Shown in pieces: positions 8,849-20,616 of a stretch of 64,000 bases of DNA. The translations under genes were made by a program, and so were the position numbers. Source of the stretch: JAGWRI01 sp963728785 (lineage in GTDB: Bacteria; Gemmatimonadota; Gemmatimonadetes; Gemmatimonadales; Gemmatimonadaceae); the NCBI GenBank assembly GCA_963728785.1, contig CAVSKV010000002.1, positions 434,001 to 498,000 on the forward strand, given 5' to 3'. The stretch's first letter is position 1, and every line of letters begins with the position of its first letter. The notes under the pieces were generated by a model. The model had not been told where the DNA came from. It was given only the letters and a program-made list of their open reading frames with translations, and searched no databases.

Positions 8849-8867
8849 CTTGTGGGGAAGTCACAAG
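8849..8867. promoter_or_regulatory. Inverted repeat upstream of susC, possible operator
   Basis: CTTGTG (8849-8854) and CACAAG (8862-8867) are perfect arms with a 7-nt spacer, about 315 nt upstream of the susC start. The size and spacing fit a dimeric regulator. No regulator gene is adjacent. Confidence 0.3.
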
Positions 8868-8959
8868 GAAGGCAAGAAACCTTAAAGGAAATCGCGAAGA
8901 TATTTACATGGGCGCCAATTGACATACCGACGGCCGGCCGCGCTTCTCTCCTTTGTAGA

Positions 8960-8978
8960 AGGGAACCATGCGTTCCCT
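8960..8978 (-). terminator. Short hairpin downstream of rnhB
   Basis: AGGGAAC and GTTCCCT form a 7-bp stem with loop CATGC, 36 nt after the rnhB stop on the minus strand. It could end the rplS-rnhB transcript. There is no strong T-run, so confidence is modest. Confidence 0.4.
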
Positions 8979-9013
8979 GTGGTTGACGGGGAACGGGCGG
9001 TGGGGCCGGCGCG

Positions 9014-9649
9014 CTATTCAAAAATTTCGAGTTGGCGCAACGGAAGAAACGACCGCCGGTGGTGCACGGTGGGCCCGCGCCCCAGCAGGCCTTCCAGATG
9101 CGCCGGGGTTCCGTAGCCCACGTTGCGCTCCCACCCGTAGCCGGGATGGCGGCGCGCCAACGCCCGCATCAACCGGTCGCGCGTCACCTTGGCCATGATC
9201 GACGCGCACGCCACGCTGTAGCACCGCCCGTCGCCCCCCACCACCGCGGTATGCTTCACCCCGAGCGTCCGGATGGGATTGCCGTCCACGATCACGTGGT
9301 CGGGCGGCACGGACAGCCGCCGGAGCGCCCGCCGCATGGCCAGCACGCTTGCCTTGTAGATGTTGAGCTCGTCGATCTCACGCACGCTCGCCGCGCCGAG
9401 GGCGAATGCCACCGCCCGCGCCGGGATCAGCCGGGCCAATCGCTCCCGCTCCCGGGCCGTGAGTTGCTTGGAGTCGTTCACGCCGGAAATCGCCCGGGCG
9501 CCGGGCGCCATGATCACGGCACATGCGACAACGGGGCCCGCCAGGGGGCCCCGTCCCACGTCATCCACACCGGCCAGCAGCGGGCCGACGGTCTGCCGCA
9601 GTTCGCGCTCGAGCGCGCTCCACCGGTGACGGCGGGCGCCCGGCGCCAT
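9014..9649 (-). CDS. rnhB: Ribonuclease HII
   Basis: A 211-residue enzyme that removes ribonucleotides from RNA-DNA hybrids during DNA repair and replication. Family features are clear: the GRGPLAGPVV block, NDSKQLTARERERLA, the HVIVDGNP aspartate and the ASIMAKVTRDR helix. The N-terminal catalytic motif, normally GxDExGRGP, reads GVDDVGRGP here: residues D29-D30, with Asp (codon GAC) in place of the second metal-binding Glu. Asp is shorter but still acidic, so altered metal dependence is possible rather than certain loss. It starts 3 nt after rplS and is the last gene of the split SRP/ribosome operon. Length is normal. Confidence 0.95.
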   Translation of the reverse strand: MAPGARRHRWSALERELRQTVGPLLAGVDDVGRGPLAGPVVACAVIMAPGARAISGVNDSKQLTARERERLARLIPARAVAFALGAASVREIDELNIYKASVLAMRRALRRLSVPPDHVIVDGNPIRTLGVKHTAVVGGDGRCYSVACASIMAKVTRDRLMRALARRHPGYGWERNVGYGTPAHLEGLLGRGPTVHHRRSFLPLRQLEIFE

Positions 9650-9652
9650 CGC

Positions 9653-10036
9653 CTACTCGCTCTCGGCGGAATCCGTGGAGGGGACCTGCACCCGTACCTT
9701 GCGCTCCTTGATGCGCGTGGCCTTGCCGGTGAGGTGGCGCAGATAGTACAGCTTGGCGCGACGGACGCGCCCGCGACGCACCACCGTCAGATCGGCGATC
9801 ATCGGGCTGTGAACGGGGAATATGCGCTCCACGCCCACGCCGTTGGAAATCTTGCGCACGGCGAACGTCTCGCTGACGCCCGACCCGCGACGCGCGATGC
9901 AGACGCCTTCGAACGCCTGGATGCGCTCCTTGTCGCCTTCCTTCACGCGCACGTTCACGCGCAGCGTGTCGCCCGGACGAAAAGCTGGCAGGTCGGGGCG
10001 GAGCCACTCCTTCTGGGTTTCGATGAACGCGTGCAT
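9653..10036 (-). CDS. rplS: 50S ribosomal protein L19
   Basis: A 127-residue L19 that sits at the 30S-50S interface. Recognisable blocks are FRPGDTLRVNVRVKEGDKER, AFEGVCIARRGSGVSETFAVRK, GVGVERIFPVHSP and the C-terminal RAKLYYLRHLTGKATRIKER. The extension after KVRVQ (VPSTDSAESE) is short and acidic. In most bacteria rplS follows trmD directly; here a gene on the opposite strand lies between them, so rplS-rnhB probably has its own promoter in the 174-nt gap upstream. GGAGC precedes the ATG. Confidence 0.98.
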   Translation of the reverse strand: MHAFIETQKEWLRPDLPAFRPGDTLRVNVRVKEGDKERIQAFEGVCIARRGSGVSETFAVRKISNGVGVERIFPVHSPMIADLTVVRRGRVRRAKLYYLRHLTGKATRIKERKVRVQVPSTDSAESE

Positions 10037-10210
10037 GTATGCTCCGGGCTAAGGGCCCGTGAAATATCGAGTTATCGTGTGTAGAGTGATGAAAATAGCC
10101 TGCCGGACGTCGACCCGCTAGTCCTCCAGGCGCAACGACCAGGCTTGCCAACGACCATGGGCCAGTTGCACCGTGCATCAGTCAGAATGTGCGGCGGAGG
10201 ACACGCCACG

Positions 10211-10987
10211 ATGATCGGAACGGGCCGCGCCGGTCTACGCAGATTGGCCATCGCCGGTGTCTTGGCGACCATGACTTTCAGTACGTCGTATGCCCAGTCG
10301 GCCACAGGTCGTGGGCTGGCGGTGCGACTGGTCGGCGTATACGACTCTGAGAGCGGCGCTCCCATTGAAGGCGCCAAGGTTCGCGATGTGCTCACGGGCC
10401 TTTCCGTTTCCACCACGCGGACCGGCACGGCCTATCTACTCCCCGCAGACACCGCCACGACATTGATCAGTATCACGAGTGCGGGCTACCGTCCGTTGAT
10501 GCTCATCCTCGGGAATTCGCCCCGCGACACGACACCGCTCACGGTGCTCATGGAGCCCTCCGGCACCGTGCTGCCTGCGGTCGTTTCGAGGGCGCACAAG
10601 AGTGGCGCACTAGGTGAAGATGACGACGACGTCGCGCGACTCGAGCACGTCGGCTTCTACGACCGCCAGCACAGTTCCATCGCGCCTTCGGTCTCGTTCG
10701 TCACCGCCGCCACGCTGGCACACTGGAACGTCCATTCACTCGACGAGCTTGCGGCCGTCAGCGGACGGTCCCTCTGTACAGGGAACCTCTATATCGACGG
10801 AGCCAAGGTGCAGGTGCCTTCTCGGAAAAATGCCGACGGTCCGGGGACGATCAGTCTGTCCTTCGAGTCTCCAGCCGATGAAATGGTCGATATCGGCGAC
10901 ATCGCGGGAATCGAGACCTACCGGGACCTCGAAGTACCGGCAGAGTATGGATGGGGCGGCTGCGTATCGTTGATCTGGACCAAGTAG
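10211..10987 (+). CDS. Orphan carboxypeptidase-regulatory/TonB-plug protein, intact copy
   Basis: A 258-residue exported protein. Start 10211 is chosen because GGAGG lies 10 nt upstream and a signal peptide follows at once (LRRLAIAGVLATMTFSTSYAQS). Next is a carboxypeptidase-regulatory-like domain (VRLVGVYDSESGAPIEGAKV ... SITSAGYRPL, about residues 35-115), a linker with four Asp residues, and a plug-like module with CTGNLYIDG, IAGIETYRDLEVPAEYG and the end GCVSLIWTK. A TonB receptor would continue into a barrel; this protein stops at the end of the plug. One Cys precedes NLYIDG and one precedes VSLIW, exactly as in the copy at 2985-3876, suggesting a disulfide. It lies antisense between trmD and rplS. 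Periplasmic or surface location is inferred; the function is unknown. Confidence 0.85.
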   Translation: MIGTGRAGLRRLAIAGVLATMTFSTSYAQSATGRGLAVRLVGVYDSESGAPIEGAKVRDVLTGLSVSTTRTGTAYLLPADTATTLISITSAGYRPLMLILGNSPRDTTPLTVLMEPSGTVLPAVVSRAHKSGALGEDDDDVARLEHVGFYDRQHSSIAPSVSFVTAATLAHWNVHSLDELAAVSGRSLCTGNLYIDGAKVQVPSRKNADGPGTISLSFESPADEMVDIGDIAGIETYRDLEVPAEYGWGGCVSLIWTK

Positions 10988-11011
10988 GCGCTCGGCCGAC
11001 CCTCCCGCGGC

Positions 11012-11695
11012 TCACTCGAGACCTGCGCGGCCCCCCTCCGTCGGGTGCTCTTCAGTGAGGCGTTCTCCCTCCCGGCGCCGCCACTCGGCGATCCTCTTGT
11101 GATCCCCGGAAAGCAGCACGTCGGGCACCGCATAGCCCCGGTACTCGGGTGGCCGCGTATAACTGGGCGCGCTGATCCCCGACTCCGCGTGAAACGAGTC
11201 GGTTCGCGCGCTCTCCGGATCGGACATCGCCCCGGCCAGCAGCCGCACGGTGGCGTCAACGATGGCCAGCGCCGCCGGCTCTCCGCCGCTCAGCACGAAC
11301 GAACCCAGCGACAGCTCCTCGGTGGCCAGGTGGTCGGCCACCCGCTGATCCACATCCTTATAGTGGCCGCACAGGATGGTCAGCTCGCTCCCCGCGGCGA
11401 ACCGGGCGGCGTCGGCCTGGGTGAACGGCCGCCCCCGCGCCGACACGAGCACGATCGGCGGCCGGGCGCCGAGCGCCTCCACCGCTTCGAAGAACGGCTC
11501 GGGCTTCATCACCATCCCCGCCCCGCCGCCGTACGGATAATCGTCCACCGTGCGGTGGCGGTCGTGCGTGTAGTCCCGCAGGTCCACCACGCGGTACTCC
11601 ACGCTCCCCGCCGCCTGGGCTCGCGACGGAATGCTCAACGACAGCGGCCCGGCGAAGAAATCGGGAAAGATGGTGACGAGGTTGATGCGCAGCAT
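11012..11695 (-). CDS. trmD: tRNA (guanine-N1)-methyltransferase TrmD
   Basis: A 227-residue SPOUT methyltransferase making m1G37 in tRNAs, which prevents +1 frameshifting. The N-terminus INLVTIFPDFF is typical, and YPYGGGAGMVMKPEP and the knot motif LSGGEPAALAIVDATVRLL supply the S-adenosylmethionine site. The C-terminal helical domain includes YTRPPEYRGYAVPDVLLSGDH and the final WRRRE. Its ATG shares one base with the rimM stop (TGATG), so translation is coupled. The next gene downstream is not rplS but a divergently oriented plug gene, ending 24 nt away. Confidence 0.98.
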   Translation of the reverse strand: MLRINLVTIFPDFFAGPLSLSIPSRAQAAGSVEYRVVDLRDYTHDRHRTVDDYPYGGGAGMVMKPEPFFEAVEALGARPPIVLVSARGRPFTQADAARFAAGSELTILCGHYKDVDQRVADHLATEELSLGSFVLSGGEPAALAIVDATVRLLAGAMSDPESARTDSFHAESGISAPSYTRPPEYRGYAVPDVLLSGDHKRIAEWRRREGERLTEEHPTEGGRAGLE

Positions 11696-12225
11696 CAGTC
11701 GAGGAGCCCCGCGGGCGGGTCGATGGTGATCACGCGCGCCGCGCGGTCCACCGCGGTCACCACCCGCTCGTCGAACGGCACGAGTACCGTACCCCTGTCG
11801 CGCGCGACGTCGATGGCGAACCCCTGCGGCAGTTCGTACACCTCCCGCACCTGGCCCACGGCCTCGCCCGTCACCAGCACCACCTGCATGCCAAGCAGGT
11901 CGTGGACGTAGATCTGGTGCTCGTCGGGGGGCGGCACTTCGCTGCCCGGCAGCAGCAGGTAGCGGCCGCGCCAGAGTTCGGCGGCCGTGCGGTCGGCGAT
12001 CTCTTCGAACGTCACGAGCAGCCCCTGGCCCATGGGGCGCACGGCGGCCACGTGTAGCTCGCGCCGGTCGGGAGACACATCGCCGCGGGCATTGCCCACC
12101 AGAACGCGACGGCCGGGCGCGAAGATCGCGTCCGGCCCATCGGTGATCGGCTCGACGACGAGTTCGCCGCGAATGCCGTGTGCCTTGCGAATCCGCCCGA
12201 CGATCAGGAATTCGGGCGCGGTCAT
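11695..12225 (-). CDS. rimM: 16S rRNA processing protein RimM
   Basis: A 176-residue factor that assists maturation of the 30S head. The start at 12225 gives the standard N-terminus FLIVGRIRKAHGIRGELVV. The first domain is the RimM beta-barrel (about residues 5-90, with VTFEEIADRTAAELWRG near its end). The second is a PRC-barrel (about 100-176: HDLLGMQVVL ... GTVLVPFDERVVTAVD ... ITIDPPAGLLD). It follows rpsP by 23 nt and overlaps trmD. A longer upstream frame exists but runs antisense-like through rpsP and is not used. Confidence 0.97.
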   Translation of the reverse strand: MTAPEFLIVGRIRKAHGIRGELVVEPITDGPDAIFAPGRRVLVGNARGDVSPDRRELHVAAVRPMGQGLLVTFEEIADRTAAELWRGRYLLLPGSEVPPPDEHQIYVHDLLGMQVVLVTGEAVGQVREVYELPQGFAIDVARDRGTVLVPFDERVVTAVDRAARVITIDPPAGLLD

Positions 12226-12248
12226 GTCCCGATGCCTCGCCTGCGCGT

Positions 12249-12566
12249 TCAGCCCTCTTCGGGCGCAGCGATCGGGACGGCGCCCGCCTTGAGCTTGCTC
12301 GCCAGACGCGCTTCGTGCCGCGTCTTGAGGATGCCGGCCTTGCGGAGCAGCGAACGGACCGTGTCGGTGGGCTGGGCGCCGTTGTCGAGCCAGTGGTGCA
12401 CGCGCTCGGCCTTCAGATTCAGCGCCGTCTCGCCCTGGCGGGGAGCGTACTGCCCCACGATCTCGATGAACCGGCCGTCGCGCGGGCTGCGTGAGTCGGC
12501 GACGACGATACGATAGTAGGGCTGCTTGCTGCGGCCGGTGCGGCGCAGGCGGATCTTGACTGCCAT
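12249..12566 (-). CDS. rpsP: 30S ribosomal protein S16
   Basis: A 105-residue S16, from the ATG at 12566 preceded by AGGAGC. It shows the conserved start MAVKIRLRRTGRSKQPYYRI, then SPRDGRFIEIVGQY and HWLDNGAQPTDTVRSLLRKAGI. An upstream in-frame ATG at 12626 would add 20 residues not seen in the family and is rejected. It belongs to the ffh-rpsP-rimM-trmD transcription unit, 94 nt downstream of ffh. Confidence 0.98.
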   Translation of the reverse strand: MAVKIRLRRTGRSKQPYYRIVVADSRSPRDGRFIEIVGQYAPRQGETALNLKAERVHHWLDNGAQPTDTVRSLLRKAGILKTRHEARLASKLKAGAVPIAAPEEG

Positions 12567-12660
12567 GGCGGTGTGCTCCTCGTTCTGGGTAACGGCACTG
12601 CTCCGGGCTCCTCGCGTGCCGGGCATTTCCCGGCCGCACCCGGTGGGGCGACCTACAAAC

Positions 12661-13992
<1,332 letters not shown>

Positions 13993-14109
13993 AGCCGTTA
14001 AACGTAGATGCTGTTATGATTTAAGACAAGGGAACGGGGTGCGTCGCGCACCCCTCCGCCCCCGCCCCACCAGGCCGCCGTCCGACTCGCATCCCACCCC
14101 TTGAGGCGA

Positions 14110-16599
<2,490 letters not shown>

Positions 16600-16614
16600 G
16601 CCGGCAGGCCGCCG

Positions 16615-18174
16615 ATGATCGATCCGCAAAATCCGTGGGTGCAGTTCGGCGTGCACGTGGCCATCGGCACCGTGGCCGGCGGGGCGTCGGACACGGTTGC
16701 CGTGTGGATGCTGTTCCATCCGCGGCGCAAGGTGCTCGGCTTCCAAGGCGCCATCCCCAAGAACCAGGCGCGCCTGGCCAGGAGTCTGGGCCGCATGGTC
16801 GGCGAGCGGCTGCTCACGCCGCACGACATCATGGCCGAACTCATACGAGCCGGCGTGCGCGAGAAGTTGGACGAGACGCTGGCCCTGGTGATCGAGAACG
16901 TGCTCGACACCGAGCGGGCGTCGCTGCGCGAGATCCTGCCGCCGTCGGTGCTGCTCGAAGTGGAACGCGCGCTGCTGGCGGGCGTGCCGATCCTGGCCGA
17001 GCGGCTGGCCGGGTTCGTCGACTCGCCCGAGTTCACCGCGCGCACCCGTGCATTCGTCCAGCGCCGGCGCGCCGAGCTCGCCGACCGGATGGTGGGCAAC
17101 GTGCTCACCGCGGAGCGACGGTCGGCGATCACCGCCCGCGCCGCCGCGTGGGCGGAGGAGTTCGCGCAGTCGGGCGAACTCGAGCGCGGCGTGCACGACT
17201 ACGTGCTGCGGCGGGCCCGCGCCATGCTGTCTTCGCCGGACCCGCTCATGGAGCAGGTGCCACCGGCGTTCGTGTCGGCCATCGACGGCGGCATCGAGGC
17301 CTATCTGCCGATCGCCGTGGAGAAGCTGGCCGGCGTGCTACGCGACCCCCGCGCCCGGGAGCGCATTCGGCTGCGGCTGCACGGGCTGTTCCGGCGGTTC
17401 GTGGAAGATCTCAAGTTCCACGAGCGTCTGATCGCCAAGCTGGTGGTCACCGAGCACACGCTGGACAAGGCCCTCGACTCGGTGGAGAAGGAAGGGGCCG
17501 AGCAGTTGGGCGAGCTGCTCGAGGATCCCGTCATGCGGCAGCAGATCACGGCGGCCGTGCACGAGGCGGTCACCTCGTACTTCGCCAAGCCGTTGTCGGA
17601 GATCGTCGGCCCGCCGGAGAGCGACCGGGCGCGGTCGCTCGTGGACACCGTGGCCGGCGGACTCGTGCGCGTGCTCCGCGCCGCCGAGACGCGCGGCCTG
17701 CTGGTGGAGAAGCTCGACCAGGCGCTGGCGCGGGCCGAGCAGAAGACGTGGGGGGACCTGCTCGCCCCGCTGGACGACGACACTCTGACAGGGTGGATCG
17801 TGACGGCGGCCCGCTCGCCGCGGTCGCGCGAACTGCTCGAGGACTGGGCGCGCTCGACCGTCGAGCGGTTGCTCGACCAGCCCATCGGCCGGCCGGGCCG
17901 CTGGTTGCCGCCCGACAGCGCCAGGCGGCTGGGCGGCGCGTTCGCGCCGGCCATCTGGGAGCTGGTGGAGTCGCAGCTCCCCGGGCTCATCCAGCGGCTC
18001 GACGTGCAGGCGATGGTCGAGCGCAAGGTGCTCGCGTTCAGCTTCGACCGGCTGGAGGAGTTGATCCGCGGCGTGATCAATCGCGAGCTGCGACTGATCA
18101 TCTTCATCGGCTACGTGCTGGGCGGGCTGATCGCCGTGCTCGGATTCTCCCTGTCCCGCCTCGCCGGCATGTAG
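16615..18174 (+). CDS. DUF445 family membrane protein
   Basis: A 519-residue protein. The N-terminus has a hydrophobic stretch (FGVHVAIGTVAGGASDTVAVWMLF) followed by the family block PRRKVLGFQGAIPKNQARLARSLG, which identifies DUF445 (YheB-like). The middle 400 residues are predicted helical, acidic and basic, with repeated segments of the type VEKLAGVLRDPRARERIR and LDKALDSVEKEGAEQL. A second membrane segment (LIIFIGYVLGGLIAVLGFSL) closes the protein, so it is anchored at both ends. It is probably co-transcribed with lon. The molecular function is unknown. Its stop is separated by a single base from the stop of the convergent lipoprotein gene. Confidence 0.88.
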   Translation: MIDPQNPWVQFGVHVAIGTVAGGASDTVAVWMLFHPRRKVLGFQGAIPKNQARLARSLGRMVGERLLTPHDIMAELIRAGVREKLDETLALVIENVLDTERASLREILPPSVLLEVERALLAGVPILAERLAGFVDSPEFTARTRAFVQRRRAELADRMVGNVLTAERRSAITARAAAWAEEFAQSGELERGVHDYVLRRARAMLSSPDPLMEQVPPAFVSAIDGGIEAYLPIAVEKLAGVLRDPRARERIRLRLHGLFRRFVEDLKFHERLIAKLVVTEHTLDKALDSVEKEGAEQLGELLEDPVMRQQITAAVHEAVTSYFAKPLSEIVGPPESDRARSLVDTVAGGLVRVLRAAETRGLLVEKLDQALARAEQKTWGDLLAPLDDDTLTGWIVTAARSPRSRELLEDWARSTVERLLDQPIGRPGRWLPPDSARRLGGAFAPAIWELVESQLPGLIQRLDVQAMVERKVLAFSFDRLEELIRGVINRELRLIIFIGYVLGGLIAVLGFSLSRLAGM

Positions 18175-18175
18175 C

Positions 18176-19447
18176 CTATTGGTGAACGCGTATGGCGGCC
18201 GGATCCAACAGGGCGAACGAACCGCCCGCCGGCACGTCCACGTACACCACCGCCTGCCGCCCGCCGATCGTCATCGGCGTGATCTGCACCTGGCGCGCCT
18301 TGCCCCGGTAGGTGCGGCGCCCGTTCGACGCGACCACCGGATTCGGGGTCTGGTACCGCCGCTGCGAGGCCTGGCCCAGCGCGTTGACGAACTGGGCTGC
18401 GCGCGTGGTGGTTCGCCACACCGTCACCCACACCACCGCCGTGCCCGACGGCTCCTTGAGGACGCGATAGCGCCCGCCGTCCCAGCCCTCGGCGGCGTTC
18501 ACGGCCAGCGTCTGGTCGCGGGTATGGCGGTACAGGAACAGCCGCGTGTCGAATTCGCCGAGGTCGTTGTCGTCCACCGTCGTGCCCGTGGTCGGGGGAA
18601 GCGTCACCGTCGCCGGCACGTCCACCGTGTCGCCGAAGAACGCCGACTCGTGGAGGATCTGCGTGGTGGACACCGGGATGTCCGTGAGCGGCAGCTTGTG
18701 GGGATAGTGCGTCTTGAACTGCCGGATGAACTCGGCGCCGCTCAGATACGGAAAGAGCAGTTCCTCCTGGATCACCTCCGGCGCCGAGCCGAACACCGGC
18801 TGTGAACCCTGCGTCTCACGGATCATCTCGCGCACGTGATCCCACCCGCCCGGCATCAGCGTGGCGACGTTCCCGCCGCCGGTCATGACCGACATCTGCT
18901 CGTACGTCGCCTCGCCCTCGATCACCGCCTGGGCCGCCATCTGCCGGTCGTTGTCGCCGGTGGCCCGCTGGATGGAATCGAGATTCACGTACTGGTCCTG
19001 CAGCGCGTGCACCAGCTCGTGCGTCACGGTCACACCGGCCAGGTCTTCGGGTGCGCCCTCCACGATGTAGAGCACCTTGGTGCCCGGATCGTAGTAGCCG
19101 ATGATCTGCTCGGTGAGGAGCTTCACCAGGAAGTCGCGCAGGTGGAGCGTGTCGGGAATGAATCCGAACGCCTTGTACGCCGCTTCCTCGCCCGCCAGCT
19201 CGGCGGCCGGCGTTTCCTCGTCGAACTTCTTGAGCAGGAAGTCGCGCACCTGCTCGCGCGTGCGCACTTCGAGCCTGGGAGGCGTCTTGAACGGCACCCC
19301 CACCGCCTTCTCGATCTTGGGCACGGCATCGGTCACCATGTCGGCGTACGGCCCCTGCCCCGTGCGGCCGTTCCGGCGGCCGCACCCGGCGAGCACTACC
19401 GCGCCGGCGGCGAACGCCAGCGCGCACGAACGCGTTGTCAACCCCAC
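18176..19447 (-). CDS. Lipoprotein with HExxH metallopeptidase-like motif
   Basis: A 423-residue lipoprotein. The GTG start at 19447 is chosen because GGAGG lies 9 nt upstream and the lipobox VLAGC (Cys about residue 22) follows. The mature protein contains YYDPGTKVLYIVEG, then VTHELVHALQDQY, where HELVH is a zinc-protease type HExxH; IEGEATYEQM about 35 residues later could supply the third ligand, as in gluzincin-like families. The C-terminal half is beta-rich (TTQILHESAFF, ALNAAEGWDGGRYRVL-like region, GGRQAVVYVDVPAGGSF). The start overlaps the end of the AAA+ gene, so they are coupled. It is a putative envelope metallopeptidase; the substrate is unknown and activity is inferred from the motif only. 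Confidence 0.82.
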   Translation of the reverse strand: MGLTTRSCALAFAAGAVVLAGCGRRNGRTGQGPYADMVTDAVPKIEKAVGVPFKTPPRLEVRTREQVRDFLLKKFDEETPAAELAGEEAAYKAFGFIPDTLHLRDFLVKLLTEQIIGYYDPGTKVLYIVEGAPEDLAGVTVTHELVHALQDQYVNLDSIQRATGDNDRQMAAQAVIEGEATYEQMSVMTGGGNVATLMPGGWDHVREMIRETQGSQPVFGSAPEVIQEELLFPYLSGAEFIRQFKTHYPHKLPLTDIPVSTTQILHESAFFGDTVDVPATVTLPPTTGTTVDDNDLGEFDTRLFLYRHTRDQTLAVNAAEGWDGGRYRVLKEPSGTAVVWVTVWRTTTRAAQFVNALGQASQRRYQTPNPVVASNGRRTYRGKARQVQITPMTIGGRQAVVYVDVPAGGSFALLDPAAIRVHQ

Positions 19448-20592
19448 GTAACGGGACCTCCAGACATCAGTGCTACCACACGGGCCACGTCGTGGCCGCG
19501 AACGATGATCCCTTCGTCCATCAGGCGCCGCGAGATCTCGGCATCGAGTTCGGCACCGGCCGGCATCGCGGCACCGGGGGTGGGTCGCGCCGAAGGAGCG
19601 GCCGGCGGTGGCGGTGGCGGTGGCGCCGGCGCGCGTTCCGCGCCCTCGGTCTCGCCCAGCGCCCGTTCGAGCCCGGCCCCGAATCGCTCCAGCACGGCGG
19701 CGATTGAATCGATCGGATCGTCCTCCGGCTCCCGCTGGCGGCGCGGCTCGCTGGGCGGGGGCGCCTTGACGCGGGCCGTCCGCCGCGCCTTGAGCAGCGC
19801 TTCGGTGCGAGGCGAGTACACCGCGCCCGCCTGCAGATGGGCGCAGGCCTCGTCCAGGGCGTCGATGGCCTTGTCGGGTCGGCGCCGGTCGCGCACGTGG
19901 GCGTCCGTCAACCGCACCGCCGCCACGATCGCATCGTCGCTGATCACCACGTTGTGGTGCCGTTCCAGCCGCTGCTGCCGCGCGCGCAGCACGTCGAGCG
20001 CCGCCTCGACGCTCAATTCGCGCACCGCCACCTTCTGGAAGCGGCGTTCCAGCGCCGGATCGCCCAGCACCCAGCGGTCGTACTCCTCGTCGGTGGTGGC
20101 GCCAATCACCCGGAAATCCCCGCGAGCCAGCGCCGGCTTGAGCATGTTGGCAGCGTCCATCGCCGTTCCTATCGCCGTGCCCTGCCCGATCAGGTTGTGC
20201 AATTCGTCGATGAACAGGATGACGTCGGGCGCCGCCTGCGTCTCGGCCACCAGCGTGCGGATGCGTTCCTCGTACTGCCCGCGGTAGGTGGACCCGGCGA
20301 GCAGTGATACGTGGTCCAGCGAGAGCAGCCGCACGTCGCGGAGCGCCAGCGGCACGCCTCCGGCGGCCACCCGCTGGGCCAGCCCTTCGACGATCGCCGT
20401 CTTGCCCACTCCGGCCGGGCCCACGAGCGCCGGGTTGCTCTTGCCGTGGCGCAGCAGGATGTCCACCAGGCGGGCGATTTCGTCTTCCCGAGCCCGCACC
20501 GGTTCGAGCCGGCCGGCGCGGGCCTCCGTCGTCAGATCGCGCGTGAAGCGCGCCAGCGCGCTGGTCACGGCGCGGGGCGATCCTTCGATCAT
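19438..20592 (-). CDS. ClpA/ClpB D1-like AAA+ ATPase without N-domain or D2
   Basis: A 384-residue protein. After a 30-residue lead it matches the first AAA+ module of Clp/Hsp100 proteins: PVRAREDEIARLVDILLRH, Walker A VGPAGVGKTAIVEGLA, pore-loop region GSTYRGQYEERI, Walker B VILFIDELHNLIGQG, sensor IGATTDEEY and arginine-finger region DPALERRFQKV, then the small domain DRRRPDKAIDALDEACA. After residue 270 comes a low-complexity linker with a run of eight Pro (PPPPPPPP) and a short helical C-terminus. There is no Clp N-domain, no second ATPase module and no ClpP-binding loop, so it is not a normal ClpA or ClpB. It is coupled to the HExxH lipoprotein. It lies 24 nt downstream of prepilin peptidase, hinting at a pilus or envelope role. 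Confidence 0.85.
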   Translation of the reverse strand: MIEGSPRAVTSALARFTRDLTTEARAGRLEPVRAREDEIARLVDILLRHGKSNPALVGPAGVGKTAIVEGLAQRVAAGGVPLALRDVRLLSLDHVSLLAGSTYRGQYEERIRTLVAETQAAPDVILFIDELHNLIGQGTAIGTAMDAANMLKPALARGDFRVIGATTDEEYDRWVLGDPALERRFQKVAVRELSVEAALDVLRARQQRLERHHNVVISDDAIVAAVRLTDAHVRDRRRPDKAIDALDEACAHLQAGAVYSPRTEALLKARRTARVKAPPPSEPRRQREPEDDPIDSIAAVLERFGAGLERALGETEGAERAPAPPPPPPPAAPSARPTPGAAMPAGAELDAEISRRLMDEGIIVRGHDVARVVALMSGGPVTWG

Positions 20593-20616
20593 CGGCGGGG
20601 GAAGGGCGAGGGGCGG

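Larger units (their letters stand above)
8537..9013. other. Long intergenic region upstream of susC
   Basis: 477 nt between the rnhB stop and the susC start, both on the minus strand. No frame here looks protein-like. It holds two inverted repeats, described separately (8849-8867 and 8960-8978), and the susC Shine-Dalgarno. The susCD promoter should lie here, but I cannot assign boxes with confidence. Confidence 0.5.
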
